Below, one piece after another: positions 43,301 through 54,227 of a stretch of 64,000 bases of DNA. The notes beneath the pieces were generated by a model. The model did not search any database. It was not told where the DNA came from and worked only from the letters and a program-made list of their open reading frames with translations. Source of the DNA: Pseudomonas sp. ACM7 (lineage in GTDB: Bacteria; Pseudomonadota; Gammaproteobacteria; Pseudomonadales; Pseudomonadaceae); NCBI RefSeq assembly GCF_004136015.1, contig NZ_CP024866.1, positions 1,623,120 to 1,687,119 on the forward strand, given 5' to 3'. The translations under genes and the position numbers were made by a program. Numbering within the stretch: the first letter of the stretch is position 1; each line of letters begins with the position of its first letter.

Positions 43301-44105
43301 TTTGCAGGGCGCCCTTGTTCCAGTTCACCCAAAGCTCGCCGCCGGCCTTGAACTCGGAAAAATTCCATTGTTGGGTCAGGCGCTCAGGCAACCATTTCGA
43401 CCAGTCGCTTTGCGGCAGGCTCAAATAAGCTTCGGCCTCGCCGTCTTTCCATTCGCTGGCGCGCAGACGGGTACGCAGACTGATGGCCACCGGTTGTCCG
43501 TCGGGCAGGGTCAAACGGGCGTCGAGTCGCTGGCGGGAGACGCCGGTTTTCAGATTCAGCCCGACGTAAGTCAGGGTCAGCGGCTGCTCTTGCAGTGGCT
43601 GCAAAGTGACTTGGCTATCGAGCACCGACAGCTGCTGAACCCTCTGCATGCGATTGAGCATTTGTTCAGGATCCAGCGGCTGATCCTGCTGCACCGGCAA
43701 ACCTTCCAGCGCCCAAGTCCCGTCCTCGCTTTCCTTGAGGCTGATCTTCAGGCCGCTGAGTTCCAGGTGAGCGATGCGCACTTCACGAGCCAGCAGACTG
43801 GCCCACAGATCCGGCACCGCGCGCACCTGATCCAGCCGCAGGGCATTGGCGCCCTCGCCGACCATCACATCGTGAGCCAGCATGATCGGCGCAAAGCCGC
43901 TCCAGTTGCCTTCCAATTCGCCGATAGTCAGCGGCATGCCCAAGGCAGCGCTGGCTTTGGCTTCGACTTCGGCACGGTACTCGGCCACCAGCGGCGTCAG
44001 CTCTCGGCCGAGGCTGACGTATAACGCCATCAACACCAATGCCAACGCACACAGCCCCAGCCCCCAGCGGGTCAGTGCGGCCAAAATGCGTGTCAGACGT
44101 TCCAT
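40302..44105 (-). CDS. yhdP: YhdP-family AsmA-like inner-membrane protein
   Basis: A 1267-residue protein with one N-terminal transmembrane helix (about 12-32) and a long periplasmic beta-rich chain. It ends in an AsmA-2-type domain with GRRLRLDFSDLFGKGLSYDRVKG. YhdP, TamB and YdbH are the large AsmA-like proteins thought to bridge the envelope and carry phospholipids to the outer membrane in E. coli. The ATG at 44105 (MERLTRIL) is preferred to the TTG seven codons earlier. The gene lies downstream of rng on the same strand, as in many gammaproteobacteria. Confidence 0.92.
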   Translation of the reverse strand: MERLTRILAALTRWGLGLCALALVLMALYVSLGRELTPLVAEYRAEVEAKASAALGMPLTIGELEGNWSGFAPIMLAHDVMVGEGANALRLDQVRAVPDLWASLLAREVRIAHLELSGLKISLKESEDGTWALEGLPVQQDQPLDPEQMLNRMQRVQQLSVLDSQVTLQPLQEQPLTLTYVGLNLKTGVSRQRLDARLTLPDGQPVAISLRTRLRASEWKDGEAEAYLSLPQSDWSKWLPERLTQQWNFSEFKAGGELWVNWNKGALQSAAIRLNAPQLKGAYAERKPIQINNLALNGYFQRSSEGVLVTLDSLAMNLGETRWESHLQLKQNEATDKTEELWHLQADRLDLTPITPLLNALGPLPEGIATAVERLKVTGGLRNVLIDFRPNATDDSKFSFAANLDRVGFDAYHGAPAARNVSGSISGDLGGGELRMDSKDFSLHLDPIFAKPWQYIQANARLTWKLDKEAFTLIAPYLKVLGEEGKIAGDFLIRLHFDHTQEDYMDLRVGLVDGDGRYTAKYLPTMLSPGLDEWLRTAILKGAVDEGFFQYQGSLNHGAAETARSISLFFKVHDAELAFQPGWPHVSKVTGDVFVEDSGVRILASKGQLLNTEVSDIYVNIPHVPAGQNVHLFLDGGFAGGLGDGLKILQEAPIGTAATFADWEGEGDLQGKLKLDIPLVKGEQPKILVDFKTAKARLKLAEPTLELTQLKGDFRFDSTKGLSGQNITARAFDKPVTAQIFADGGPGNLKTRVAASGQVEVKRLTDWLSVTQPLPVSGVIPYQLQLNLDGADSQLMVSSNLKGVAIDLPAPFGMAANVGRDTTFRMTLQGPERRYWVNYGELANFTFAAPPGNFADGRGELFLGGGNAVLPGAKGLRVRGVLSELDVRPWKDLVDKYAGKNPGGNAKQLLSSADFKIGKLSGVGTTLDQASVQLNRKPATWALQLDSQQVKGSASIPDAKATPIAINLQYVRLPAPDPTVLADENSPDPLASVDPTKIPALDITINQLFQGNDLVGAWYLKVRPSAKGIAFTTLDLGLKGILLQGSGGWEGMPGSSSSWYKGRISGKNLADVLKGWGFAPSVTSEDFHMNVDGRWPGSPAWLATKRFSGTLDASLNKGQFVEVEGSAQALRVFGLLNFNSIGRRLRLDFSDLFGKGLSYDRVKGLLVANNGVYVTREPILLTGPSSNIELNGTLDLVGDKVDAKLLVTLPVTNNLPIAALIVGAPAIGGALFLIDKLIGDRVARFASVQYTVKGPWKEPKITFDKPF

Positions 44106-44180
44106 GTCAGTTGGCTCCCATGGCAAAAATACTGCAAAAAGCTGAGGCCAGCCGTTCTAGCAGGGTTGAAATACAGCGAT

Positions 44181-45638
44181 TCAGAGCAGCACCACGTCGT
44201 ATTGTTCCTGGGAATACATGGTTTCCACCTGGAACCGGATGGTGCGTCCGATAAAACCTTCGAGCTCGGCGACATTGCCCGATTCTTCATCGAGCAAACG
44301 GTCGACCACTTTCTGGTTTGCCAATACACGATAGCCTTCCGCCTGATAGGCGCGAGCCTCTCGGAGGATTTCGCGGAAAATCTCGTAGCAAACGGTTTCC
44401 GGCGTCTTGAGCTTGCCGCGACCCTGACAGCTGCTGCACGGCTCGCACAGCACTTGTTCAAGACTTTCGCGGGTACGCTTGCGGGTCATCTGCACCAGGC
44501 CCAACTCGGTGATGCCGATGATGTTGGTCTTGGCGTGATCGCGCTCCAGTTGCTTCTCGAGGGTGCGCAGCACCTGACGCTGGTGCTCTTCATCTTCCAT
44601 GTCGATGAAGTCGATGATGATGATCCCGCCCAGGTTGCGCAGGCGCAGCTGGCGAGCAATGGCGGTCGCGGCTTCGAGGTTGGTCTTGAAAATGGTTTCT
44701 TCGAGGTTGCGATGACCGACGAACGCCCCGGTGTTGACGTCGATGGTGCTCATGGCTTCCGCCGGATCGACCACCAGGTAACCGCCGGACTTCAGCGGGA
44801 CTTTGCGCTCCAGGGCCTTCTGGATTTCGTCTTCGACGCCGTACAGGTCGAAGATCGGCCGCTCACCCGGGTAATGCTCAAGACGATCGGCGATTTCCGG
44901 CATCAGCTCGGCGACGAACTGTGTGGTTTTCTGGAAGGTTTCCCGGGAGTCGATCCGGATCTTCTCGATCTTCGGGCTCACCAGATCACGCAAGGTGCGC
45001 AGCGCCAGGCCGAGGTCTTCGTAGATCACACTCGGTGCGCTGATGGTTTTGATCTGCTCGTTGATCTGATCCCAGAGCCGACGCAGGTAGCGGATGTCCA
45101 TGAGGATTTCATCGGCACCGGCACCTTCGGCAGCGGTACGCAGGATGAAGCCACCGGCCTCTTGGATGCCTTCTTTGGCCACGCAATCAGTGACCACTTG
45201 TTTGAGACGTTCACGCTCGGCTTCGTCTTCAATCTTCAACGAAATGCCAACGTGTGCAGTGCGCGGCATGTACACCAGATAACGCGATGGAATCGACAAC
45301 TGAGTCGTCAGGCGTGCGCCTTTGGAGCCGATCGGGTCCTTGGTCACTTGCACCACCAGGCTCTGACCCTCATGAACCAGAGCGCTGATGCTCTCGACCG
45401 CCGGGCCTTCGCGCAGGGAGATTTCCGAGGCGTGAATGAACGCGGCGCGGTCCAGTCCGATGTCGACGAATGCCGCCTGCATGCCGGGTAATACCCGCAC
45501 GACCTTGCCTTTATAGATGTTGCCGACGATCCCGCGCTTTTGCGTGCGCTCGACGTGGACCTCTTGCAAAACACCGTTTTCAACCACCGCCACGCGCGAT
45601 TCCATCGGCGTGATGTTGATCAGGATCTCTTCACTCAT
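44181..45638 (-). CDS. rng: Ribonuclease G
   Basis: A 485-residue RNase E/G-family endoribonuclease that trims the 5' end of 16S rRNA and some mRNAs. It has an S1 RNA-binding domain near residues 40-130 and the catalytic aspartates in STIDVNTG and IIIDFIDM. The zinc-link cysteines are in CEPCSSC near residue 400. It lacks the long RNase E tail. The start at 45638 (MSEEILIN) is chosen by family match. It lies 57 bases after maf and 75 bases before yhdP. Confidence 0.96.
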   Translation of the reverse strand: MSEEILINITPMESRVAVVENGVLQEVHVERTQKRGIVGNIYKGKVVRVLPGMQAAFVDIGLDRAAFIHASEISLREGPAVESISALVHEGQSLVVQVTKDPIGSKGARLTTQLSIPSRYLVYMPRTAHVGISLKIEDEAERERLKQVVTDCVAKEGIQEAGGFILRTAAEGAGADEILMDIRYLRRLWDQINEQIKTISAPSVIYEDLGLALRTLRDLVSPKIEKIRIDSRETFQKTTQFVAELMPEIADRLEHYPGERPIFDLYGVEDEIQKALERKVPLKSGGYLVVDPAEAMSTIDVNTGAFVGHRNLEETIFKTNLEAATAIARQLRLRNLGGIIIIDFIDMEDEEHQRQVLRTLEKQLERDHAKTNIIGITELGLVQMTRKRTRESLEQVLCEPCSSCQGRGKLKTPETVCYEIFREILREARAYQAEGYRVLANQKVVDRLLDEESGNVAELEGFIGRTIRFQVETMYSQEQYDVVLL

Positions 45639-45695
45639 GGCAGGGTCTCGTTCAGGCATGTTCACGATAATGGCCGCATCTTGTCAGTACGACGC

Positions 45696-46292
45696 TCAAC
45701 GCGCGTTAAGGGTTTGCCAACAGGGTATGCCGAAATGGCCAAGCAGCTCAGCGGTTTCGCACAGAGGTAGTCCGACCACCGCCGAGTAACTGCCATTGAG
45801 CCCGGCGACAAATACCGCGCCGAGCCCTTGAATGCCGTAGCCGCCGGCCTTGTCCTGCGGCTCGCCGCTGGCCCAGTAGGTCACCGCTTCATCACGACTG
45901 ATGTTGCGAAAACGCACCAGACTGCTCACCACCCGAGACTCGCAACGCTCACCCTCTCGCACCGCAATCGCCGTCAGGACTTCATGCTCACACCCGGACA
46001 ACATCATAAGCATGGCGCACGCCTCGGCTTCATCAACCGGCTTGCCGAGAATTTTTCCGTCCAGCACCACGGCGGTGTCGGCGCCCAGCACGCAAAAATC
46101 TGCGGCGGACACGACAGTCCCGCGCCCGGCCTCGGCTTTGCCGCACGCCAGGCGCTCGACATAGGCCGAAGGGGATTCATTTTCTAAAGGGGTTTCATCG
46201 ATGTCCGCGCTGATGGCGGAGAACGGCACGCCGATCTGCGTGAGCAGTTCACGCCGACGCGGCGAGCCTGAGGCGAGGTACAACAACTTCAT
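45696..46292 (-). CDS. maf: Maf-family nucleoside triphosphate pyrophosphatase
   Basis: A 198-residue Maf/YhdE-like house-cleaning pyrophosphatase. It begins [14 protein letters not shown], the Maf signature, and has the DETP and GADTAVV motifs. By sequence it belongs with YhdE-type enzymes that hydrolyse dTTP and UTP, although canonical versus modified nucleotide preference cannot be proven by eye. The ATG at 46292 is used; the larger frame to 46715 runs over mreD and is not real. It stands between mreD and rng. Confidence 0.92.
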   Translation of the reverse strand: MKLLYLASGSPRRRELLTQIGVPFSAISADIDETPLENESPSAYVERLACGKAEAGRGTVVSAADFCVLGADTAVVLDGKILGKPVDEAEACAMLMMLSGCEHEVLTAIAVREGERCESRVVSSLVRFRNISRDEAVTYWASGEPQDKAGGYGIQGLGAVFVAGLNGSYSAVVGLPLCETAELLGHFGIPCWQTLNAR

Positions 46293-46336
46293 CAAGACAT
46301 CTCCCTTGTCGAGGTGCGGGCAAATGCCTGACCGAA

Positions 46337-46828
46337 TTAATTGATTTTGTAGCGTCGACGCAAACCGCGCAAACCGTAGCTGATCCACGGCCAGAGCAAT
46401 GCGCTGACCAGTGCCGGCAAGACCAGCGCCAGCGTCGGCTGACGATTGCCGGTCAGGGCGCTGAGCCATAGTTGAACAAGCTGCGCGAGGCCGAAGATCA
46501 CCAGGATCACCAGGCTCTGTTGCCACATCGGGAACATGCGCAGACGCTGTTGCAGCGCCAGCACCAGGTACGTGATCAGCGTCAGGATCAATGCGTTCTG
46601 GCCCAGCAGCGTGCCATAAAGCACGTCTTCGGCCAGGCCCAGGCACCACGCGGTGACCATCCCGACTTTCTGCGGCATGGCTAACGCCCAGAATGCCAGC
46701 AGCAAGGCCAGCCACAGTGGACGGAGGATTTCCATGAATTGTGGCAGCGGCGAAACGCTGAGCAGCATACCTATGGCGAATGTCAGCCAGACCATCCAGT
46801 CGTTTCGGGAGGCAGTAGCACCAACCAT
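46337..46828 (-). CDS. mreD: Rod shape-determining protein MreD
   Basis: A 163-residue inner-membrane protein with about five transmembrane segments, part of the MreBCD-RodA-PBP2 elongation machine. Hydrophobic stretches follow each other from residue 12 on, and [19 protein letters not shown] is the conserved segment. The start at 46828 overlaps the last base of mreC, so translation is coupled. The N-terminus and length are as expected. Confidence 0.93.
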   Translation of the reverse strand: MVGATASRNDWMVWLTFAIGMLLSVSPLPQFMEILRPLWLALLLAFWALAMPQKVGMVTAWCLGLAEDVLYGTLLGQNALILTLITYLVLALQQRLRMFPMWQQSLVILVIFGLAQLVQLWLSALTGNRQPTLALVLPALVSALLWPWISYGLRGLRRRYKIN

Positions 46829-47949
46829 TATTCTCGTCCCCCAGTGGTAGCCGGCGCAGAGACAGGCGGTTTGGCTGCAGGCTTCACGGCAGCGGGTGGC
46901 GTGGCCGGCGGTTTAGCAGCCGCAGGCTGCGTCGCGGGAGGCTTGCTGGCGGCAGGTTTCGCAGGAGCAGGATGAGTTGCCGCAGGTTTGGGCAGGGTTG
47001 TAGCCGCTGGGGTAGCCGTCGGCGCAACCGGAGTCACGGGTGCAGCGACAGCAGCCGGGACGATGGCAGGTTTCGGCACTGTCGCTGGAATGATTGGTCC
47101 ACCACCGTGCTGGTCCAAGGCTTCTTGAGCCTGGGCAGCTTCGTTGGCGCGCTCTTCGGCCGTGCGGCCGTCGGTGAACACCAGCAACAGGTAACGGCTG
47201 CGGTTCAAGGCGGCGGTCGGCACGGCACGCACAATAGCGAACGGCTGACCGGAATCGTGAATCACTTCCTTGACCGTCGCTACCGGATAACCCGCCGGGA
47301 ACCGCTGACCCAGACCAGAGCTGACCAGCAGATCGCCTTCTTTAATGTCGGCGGTATCGGCCACGTGACGCAGCTCCAGGCGTTCCGGGTTACCGGTGCC
47401 GCTGGCAATCGCCCGCAGACCGTTGCGGTTCACCTGCACCGGAATGCTGTGAGTGGTGTCGGTCAGCAACAGCACACGAGAGGTGTATGGCATCAACTCG
47501 ACCACCTGGCCCATCAAGCCACGGGCATCGAGCACCGGCTGACCGAGGACCACACCGTCACGCTCACCTTTATTGATGATGATGCGATGGGTGAAGGGAT
47601 TGGGGTCCATGCCGATCAGCTCGGCCACTTCGACCTTCTCGTTGACCAGCGCGGAGGAGTTGAGCAACTCGCGCAGCCGAACGTTCTGCTCGGTGAGGGC
47701 GGCAAGCTTTTGCATGCGGCCTTGCAACAGCAGGTTTTCGGTTTTGAGTTTTTCGTTTTCGGCGACGAGTTCGGTACGGCTGCCAAACTGGCTGGCCACA
47801 CCCTGCCATAACCGCTGTGGCAGGTCGGTGATCCAGTAAGACTGCATCAGCACCAGCGACATTTGGCTACGCACTGGCTTGAGCAGTGTGAAGCGGGCAT
47901 CGACCACCATCAGCGCGACCGATAGCACGACCAGCACCAACAAGCGCAC
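46828..47949 (-). CDS. mreC: Rod shape-determining protein MreC
   Basis: At least 373 residues: an N-terminal transmembrane helix, a coiled coil (about 55-95) and the MreC core with [18 protein letters not shown] and [15 protein letters not shown]. The C-terminal 90 residues are almost only Pro, Ala, Lys and Thr. The start is unusual: the first ATG/GTG/TTG in frame is the GTG at 47949, without a ribosome site. Twelve codons upstream an ATT at 47983-47985 follows GGGAGGAG with a 6-base gap and would add IKPLFTKGPSLG. I infer that ATT is the true start. No stop interrupts the extension. Confidence 0.94.
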   Translation of the reverse strand: MRLLVLVVLSVALMVVDARFTLLKPVRSQMSLVLMQSYWITDLPQRLWQGVASQFGSRTELVAENEKLKTENLLLQGRMQKLAALTEQNVRLRELLNSSALVNEKVEVAELIGMDPNPFTHRIIINKGERDGVVLGQPVLDARGLMGQVVELMPYTSRVLLLTDTTHSIPVQVNRNGLRAIASGTGNPERLELRHVADTADIKEGDLLVSSGLGQRFPAGYPVATVKEVIHDSGQPFAIVRAVPTAALNRSRYLLLVFTDGRTAEERANEAAQAQEALDQHGGGPIIPATVPKPAIVPAAVAAPVTPVAPTATPAATTLPKPAATHPAPAKPAASKPPATQPAAAKPPATPPAAVKPAAKPPVSAPATTGGRE

Positions 47950-48070
47950 GCCCAGTGAAGGCCCTTTGGTGAAAAGCGGTTTAATAAGCCGCTCCTCCCA
48001 GGCAAATGTTCTCTTTATTCATACGGCATCAAACCGGCCTGGATGCAGACTGACAGAAGATAAACGCCAA

Positions 48071-48096
48071 CAGGCAGCACTGCAAAGTGCTGCCTG
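48071..48096 (-). terminator. Hairpin between mreB and mreC (attenuator-like)
   Basis: A perfect 11-base stem caggcagcact/agtgctgcctg has a 4-base loop. On the minus strand no long T-run follows, so it may reduce but not stop readthrough from mreB to mreC. Confidence 0.6.
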
Positions 48097-48127
48097 CGCG
48101 CCAACAGCATAGATGCGTCGGGCGAGA

Positions 48128-49177
<1,050 letters not shown>

Positions 49178-49379
49178 CTAGGCAACGCGTGGGTAAAAAA
49201 GTGCGGCAAACTCTAACAACGACAGGGATTTTGGGCAAGGCGCCAATATGTTAAATTGGCCGCTTTTCTGTGCACCAACCCCCACAATCGCGGCCTTATG
49301 ACCGTAGAAATGCGGTAGTGTTCCGACAATCTAACACACGGATAGCATCCGTTCTGTTTTCCTTCCACTGGAGAATCCC

Positions 49380-49667
49380 ATGACGCTTGAACGCTCCGAC
49401 GTGGAAAAAATCGCTCATCTGGCCTGTCTTGGCCTTAATGATGCCGATCTTCCACACATCACTTCGGCCCTGAACAGCATTCTGGGACTGGTCGACGAAA
49501 TGCAGGCGGTCAATACCGACGGTATCGAGCCGCTCGCCCACCCACTGGAAGCCAGCCAGCGCCTGCGTGCAGACGTCGTGACCGAGACCAATCATCGCGA
49601 GGCCTATCAGTCCATCGCACCAGCGGTCGAAAACGGCCTGTACCTGGTTCCGAAAGTCATCGACTAA
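49380..49667 (+). CDS. gatC: Asp-tRNA(Asn)/Glu-tRNA(Gln) amidotransferase subunit C
   Basis: A 95-residue belt-like subunit that stabilises GatA and holds it to GatB. It has the family pattern [15 protein letters not shown] and the C-terminal [16 protein letters not shown]. The ATG at 49380 has GGAG 8 bases upstream. First gene of gatCAB; the complex corrects misacylated Glu-tRNA(Gln) or Asp-tRNA(Asn) and is divergent from mreB. Confidence 0.96.
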   Translation: MTLERSDVEKIAHLACLGLNDADLPHITSALNSILGLVDEMQAVNTDGIEPLAHPLEASQRLRADVVTETNHREAYQSIAPAVENGLYLVPKVID

Positions 49668-49683
49668 AGGGAAAGAGCCTGCA

Positions 49684-51135
49684 ATGCATCAATTGACTCT
49701 GGCCGAGATCGCCCGCGGACTCGCCGATAAAAAGTTTTCTTCCGAAGAGCTGACCAAAACCCTGCTGGCGCGTATCGCCCAGCTCGACCCTCAGCTCAAC
49801 AGTTTCATCAGCCTCACCGAAGACCTGGCGCTCCAGCAGGCGAAAGCCGCTGACGCACGCCGGGCCAATGGTGAGAGCGGCGCCCTGCTCGGTGCGCCGA
49901 TCGCCCATAAAGACCTGTTCTGCACCCAGGGCATCCGCACCAGCTGCGGATCGAAGATGCTCGACAACTTTAAAGCCCCATACGACGCCACCGTGGTCGC
50001 CAAGCTGGCCGCCGCTGGTGCCGTGACGCTAGGCAAGACCAACATGGACGAATTCGCCATGGGTTCGGCCAACGAGTCGAGCTACTACGGCGCAGTGAAA
50101 AACCCGTGGAACCTGGAACACGTGCCCGGCGGTTCGTCCGGTGGTTCGGCCGCAGCCGTTGCCGCTCGTCTGTTGCCGGCCGCCACTGCCACCGACACCG
50201 GCGGCTCGATCCGCCAGCCGGCCGCGTTTACCAACCTGACCGGTCTGAAACCGACGTACGGTCGCGTTTCGCGCTGGGGCATGATCGCTTACGCCTCCAG
50301 TCTCGATCAGGGCGGCCCATTGGCGCGCACAGCCGAAGACTGCGCCATCCTGCTGCAAGGCATGGCCGGTTTCGACCCGCAAGACTCCACCAGCATCGAC
50401 GAGCCCGTGCCGGATTACAGCGCCGGCCTCAACGGTTCGCTGCAAGGCCTGCGCATTGGCGTTCCTAAAGAGTATTTCAGCGCCGGTCTCGACCCGCGCA
50501 TCGCCGAGCTGATCCACAACAGCGTCAAGGAGCTGGAAAAGCTCGGTGCTGTGGTCAAGGAAATCAGCCTGCCGAACATGCAGCACGCGATCCCTGCGTA
50601 CTACGTGATCGCCCCGGCAGAAGCGTCTTCCAACCTGTCGCGTTTCGACGGCGTGCGTTTCGGCTATCGCTGCGAAGACCCGAAAAACCTGGAAGACCTC
50701 TACAAGCGTTCCCGTGGCGAAGGTTTCGGCCCGGAAGTGCAGCGCCGGATCATGGTCGGTGCCTACGCGCTGTCCGCCGGTTACTACGACGCTTACTACC
50801 TGAAGGCGCAGAAGATTCGCCGTTTGGTGAAGAACGACTTCATGGCTGCCTTCAATGAGGTCGACATCATCCTCGGCCCAACCACGCCTAACCCGGCCTG
50901 GAAGCTTGGCGCCAAGAGCAGCGACCCGGTTGCTGCGTACCTGGAAGACGTCTACACCATCACCGCCAACCTCGCCGGTTTGCCGGGCTTGTCCATGCCA
51001 GCCGGTTTTGTCGACGGCCTGCCGGTCGGCGTGCAATTGCTCGCCCCGTATTTCCAGGAAGGTCGCCTGTTGAACGTTGCCCACCAGTATCAGCTGAACA
51101 CTGACTGGCACACCCGCACCCCAACCGGCTTCTGA
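49684..51135 (+). CDS. gatA: Amidotransferase subunit A
   Basis: A 483-residue amidase-signature enzyme that releases ammonia from glutamine or asparagine for the GatB reaction. The Ser-cisSer-Lys triad is visible: Lys76 (IAHKDLF), cis-Ser151 (GGSSGGS) and nucleophile Ser175 ([10 protein letters not shown]), each offset by three from the numbering known for the S. aureus enzyme. It begins 16 bases after gatC and ends 10 bases before gatB. Full length. Confidence 0.97.
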   Translation: MHQLTLAEIARGLADKKFSSEELTKTLLARIAQLDPQLNSFISLTEDLALQQAKAADARRANGESGALLGAPIAHKDLFCTQGIRTSCGSKMLDNFKAPYDATVVAKLAAAGAVTLGKTNMDEFAMGSANESSYYGAVKNPWNLEHVPGGSSGGSAAAVAARLLPAATATDTGGSIRQPAAFTNLTGLKPTYGRVSRWGMIAYASSLDQGGPLARTAEDCAILLQGMAGFDPQDSTSIDEPVPDYSAGLNGSLQGLRIGVPKEYFSAGLDPRIAELIHNSVKELEKLGAVVKEISLPNMQHAIPAYYVIAPAEASSNLSRFDGVRFGYRCEDPKNLEDLYKRSRGEGFGPEVQRRIMVGAYALSAGYYDAYYLKAQKIRRLVKNDFMAAFNEVDIILGPTTPNPAWKLGAKSSDPVAAYLEDVYTITANLAGLPGLSMPAGFVDGLPVGVQLLAPYFQEGRLLNVAHQYQLNTDWHTRTPTGF

Positions 51136-51145
51136 GGAGAAACAC

Positions 51146-52591
51146 ATGCAATGGGAAGTCGTGATCGGGCTGGAGATTCACACCCAGCTCACCACCCGGT
51201 CGAAAATCTTTTCCGGTAGCTCCACCACTTTCGGTTCCGAGCCGAACACCCAGGCCAGCCTGGTTGACCTCGGTATGCCCGGCGTATTGCCGGTGCTGAA
51301 CCAGGAAGCGGTGCGCATGGCGGTGATGTTCGGTCTGGCCATCGATGCCGAGATCGGCCAGCACAACGTGTTCGCCCGTAAAAACTATTTCTACCCGGAC
51401 CTGCCCAAGGGCTACCAGATCAGCCAGATGGAATTGCCGATCGTTGGCAAAGGCCACCTGGACATCGCGCTGGAAGACGGCACGGTCAAGCGCGTCGGCA
51501 TCACCCGCGCGCACCTGGAAGAAGACGCCGGTAAAAGCCTGCACGAAGAATTCAGCGGTGCCACCGGTATCGACCTGAACCGTGCCGGCACGCCGCTGCT
51601 GGAAATCGTTTCCGAGCCGGACATGCGCAGCGCCAAGGAAGCCGTGGCTTACGTCAAGGCTGTCCACGCGATGGTCCGTTACCTGGGCATTTGCGACGGC
51701 AACATGGCCGAAGGCTCGCTGCGTTGCGACTGCAACGTGTCGATCCGTCCAAAAGGCCAGGTTGAATTCGGCACTCGCTGCGAGATCAAGAACGTCAACT
51801 CGTTCCGTTTCATCGAGAAGGCGATCAACACCGAAGTGCAGCGTCAGATCGAACTGATCGAAGACGGCGGCAGGGTGATCCAGCAGACCCGCCTGTACGA
51901 TCCGAACAAGGACGAAACCCGCCCGATGCGCAGCAAAGAGGAAGCCAACGACTACCGTTACTTCCCCGATCCGGACCTGCTGCCGGTGGTCATCGAAGAC
52001 TCGTTCCTCGACGACGTGCGCGCCACCCTGCCGGAATTGCCACCGCAGAAACGCGAGCGCTTCCAGGCGCAGTTCGGTCTGTCGGTCTACGACGCCAGCG
52101 TCCTGGCCACCAGCCGCGAGCAAGCCGATTACTTCGAGAAAGTCGTGAGCATCGGCGGCGACGCCAAGCTGGCGGCCAACTGGGTGATGGTTGAACTGGG
52201 TAGCCTGTTGAACAAACAGGGCCTGGACATCGACCAGTCACCGGTCTCGGCCGAGCAACTGGGCGGCATGCTCCTGCGCATCACCGACAACACCATCTCC
52301 GGCAAGATCGCCAAAGTGGTGTTTGAAGCCATGGCCAACGGCGAAGGCAGCGCGGACGAGATCATCGACAAGCGCGGTTTGAAGCAAGTGACCGACACCG
52401 GCGCGATCTCGGCAGTGTTGGACGAAATGCTCGCGGCCAATGCCGAACAAGTTGAACAGTATCGCGCGGCAGACGAAGCCAAACGCGGCAAGATGTTCGG
52501 CTTCTTCGTCGGGCAGGCCATGAAAGCCTCCAAAGGCAAGGCCAACCCGCAACAGGTCAACGAACTGCTGAAAAGCAAGCTCGAAGGCTGA
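51146..52591 (+). CDS. gatB: Amidotransferase subunit B
   Basis: A 481-residue subunit that phosphorylates and amidates the misacylated tRNA. It has the PET112 signature with [13 protein letters not shown] at the start, [19 protein letters not shown], and a C-terminal tRNA-binding YqeY-like domain from about residue 335. The ATG follows GAGGAG. It ends the gatCAB operon, followed by a REP pair. Confidence 0.97.
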   Translation: MQWEVVIGLEIHTQLTTRSKIFSGSSTTFGSEPNTQASLVDLGMPGVLPVLNQEAVRMAVMFGLAIDAEIGQHNVFARKNYFYPDLPKGYQISQMELPIVGKGHLDIALEDGTVKRVGITRAHLEEDAGKSLHEEFSGATGIDLNRAGTPLLEIVSEPDMRSAKEAVAYVKAVHAMVRYLGICDGNMAEGSLRCDCNVSIRPKGQVEFGTRCEIKNVNSFRFIEKAINTEVQRQIELIEDGGRVIQQTRLYDPNKDETRPMRSKEEANDYRYFPDPDLLPVVIEDSFLDDVRATLPELPPQKRERFQAQFGLSVYDASVLATSREQADYFEKVVSIGGDAKLAANWVMVELGSLLNKQGLDIDQSPVSAEQLGGMLLRITDNTISGKIAKVVFEAMANGEGSADEIIDKRGLKQVTDTGAISAVLDEMLAANAEQVEQYRAADEAKRGKMFGFFVGQAMKASKGKANPQQVNELLKSKLEG

Positions 52592-52628
52592 TGAGAATGG
52601 AGCCAGATTTAAAGCCTGGCTCTAATCC

Positions 52629-52719
52629 CTGTGGGAGCGGGCTTGCTCGCGAAAGCGGTGTATCAGTCAACATTGATGTTGGATGTGATGCCCCCTTCGC
52701 GAGCAAGCCCGCTCCCACA
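52629..52719. repeat. REP pair (REPIN-like), gcgggcttgctcgc type
   Basis: Inverted copies at 52629-52653 and 52695-52719 lie between gatB and the RlpA-like gene. They are unusual in lying between genes of the same direction; the second copy ends 21 bases before the next ATG. Confidence 0.88.
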
Positions 52720-52740
52720 TTTGTATGTGGAAACCTTCGA

Positions 52741-53115
52741 ATGAAACGCTTCCTCAGTACCTGTGCCCTGCTCTCTCTGCTGGCCGGTTGCGCCAGCACC
52801 GACACCATCGATCCACACGGCTATGACAAGACCGGTGTTGCCTCGTATTACGGCGCCAAACACCAAGGTAAACGCACCGCCAGTGGCGAGCGTTTCAACA
52901 AGAATTCCCTGACCTCCGCCCATCGCCAGTTGCCCTTTGGCACGCGAGTGAAGGTCACCAATCTGAACAACGACAAGTCCTGCGTGGTTCGCATCAACGA
53001 TCGCGGGCCGCACACCCGTGGGCGTCTGATCGATGTTTCACATGAAGCGGCCGAACAACTGGGTATGCTCAGTAGCGGCACCGCGAAGGTTCGCGTGCAA
53101 GCCCTCGACGACTGA
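52741..53115 (+). CDS. RlpA-like septal-ring lipoprotein with DPBB domain
   Basis: A 124-residue lipoprotein: a signal peptide with lipobox LLAGC places Cys17 as the acylated residue. The rest is a double-psi beta-barrel of the RlpA type with VASYYGAKHQGKRTASGERF, LPFGTRVKVTN and VRINDRGPHTRGRLIDVS, which includes the catalytic Asp of RlpA lytic transglycosylases. It lacks the C-terminal SPOR domain of full RlpA, so it may be a stand-alone lytic transglycosylase not targeted to the septum by denuded glycan. It has its own start after the REP pair. Confidence 0.9.
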   Translation: MKRFLSTCALLSLLAGCASTDTIDPHGYDKTGVASYYGAKHQGKRTASGERFNKNSLTSAHRQLPFGTRVKVTNLNNDKSCVVRINDRGPHTRGRLIDVSHEAAEQLGMLSSGTAKVRVQALDD

Positions 53116-53165
53116 TAGACGGAGCGCTGACCATTTTCGGACTTGCCGATTTACCCCTGATCAGC

Positions 53166-54227
53166 GTGATTGAATTGCTCAGCGGCTTGCTGTTGCTGAT
53201 CGCCGGCGCCGAGTTGATGGTGCGCGCCGCCGTGCGCCTCGCCGCGCGCCTGCATGTACGGCCGCTGATTATCGGCCTGACCATCGTCGCCCTCGGCAGC
53301 AGCGCACCGCAGATGGCAGTCAGCCTGCAAGCCACCCTGGCGCAGAACGCCGACATCGCCGTCGGCAGCGTGATCGGCAGTAGCATCTTTAACATTCTCG
53401 TCACCCTCGGACTCTCGGCGCTGATCATCCCGCTGCGGGTTTCACGGCAACTGGTGCGCCTGGATATTCCGCTGATGATCGGCGCCAGCCTGCTGGTGTT
53501 CGTATTGGCGTGGAACGAAGAACTGACCCGCGTCGATGGCGTGATGCTGCTCTCGGCACTGGTGCTGTATCTGGGCCTGCTGCTGCGCCAGTCGCGACAC
53601 TCGACCCGTCCGCAATCGACGACCCACGAAGTCCCGCAAGCGCCATGGCTCAGCAGTCTGCTGATGATCGTCGTGGGTTTGGCGATGCTGGTCTACGCCG
53701 GGCACTTGCTGTTGGGCGCGGCGGTTTCGGTCGCGACCGATCTGGGATTGTCGGAGCGGATCATCGGCCTGACCATCGTCGCCGTCAGCACCTCCCTGCC
53801 GGAACTGGCCACCTCGTTGATCGCCGCGTTGCGCGGTCAGCGCGACATCGCCGTGGGCAACGTGATCGGCAGCAACCTGTTCAACCTCTTGGGCGTGCTG
53901 GGCTTCACCGCGTTGATCGCGCCGTCGCCGCTGTCGGTATCGCCCAACGCCCTGGACTTCGACTTGCCAGTGATGCTCGGCGTCGCGGTGTTGTGCCTGC
54001 CGGTGTTCTATTCCGGTTACCGGGTGACCCGCGCCGAAGGTCTGATGTTTTTGGGTTTGTATCTGGCTTACGGTCTGCACGTGGTGTCGTTCACCACCGG
54101 CATGCCGCTGGCCGGCAAGCTTGAACACCTGATGCTGTTTTTTGCCCTGCCGGCGCTGGTGGCGTTTTTGCTGTTCACGTCGCTGCGCGCCTGGCGTCGC
54201 CAACACCACAATAAGGAATTGCCATGA
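53166..54227 (+). CDS. Calcium/sodium antiporter of the CaCA family, altered first repeat
   Basis: A 353-residue inner-membrane protein with ten hydrophobic segments and two inverted alpha repeats. Repeat 2 has the full ion-site pattern STSLPEL and GSNLFN. Repeat 1 reads GSSAPQM and GSSIFN, so the usual Glu is Gln49 and the usual Asn is Ser. The GTG at 53166 is the first standard start. The frame runs on upstream to CTG 53127 (LTIFGLADLPLIS), so the true start may be earlier. It overlaps the next gene by 4 bases. Transported ions are uncertain. Confidence 0.85.
   Translation: MIELLSGLLLLIAGAELMVRAAVRLAARLHVRPLIIGLTIVALGSSAPQMAVSLQATLAQNADIAVGSVIGSSIFNILVTLGLSALIIPLRVSRQLVRLDIPLMIGASLLVFVLAWNEELTRVDGVMLLSALVLYLGLLLRQSRHSTRPQSTTHEVPQAPWLSSLLMIVVGLAMLVYAGHLLLGAAVSVATDLGLSERIIGLTIVAVSTSLPELATSLIAALRGQRDIAVGNVIGSNLFNLLGVLGFTALIAPSPLSVSPNALDFDLPVMLGVAVLCLPVFYSGYRVTRAEGLMFLGLYLAYGLHVVSFTTGMPLAGKLEHLMLFFALPALVAFLLFTSLRAWRRQHHNKELP

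Noticed and set aside
46293..46715. Upstream extension of the maf frame
   Set aside because: It overlaps mreD on the same strand in another frame, and Maf homology starts at the ATG at 46292.
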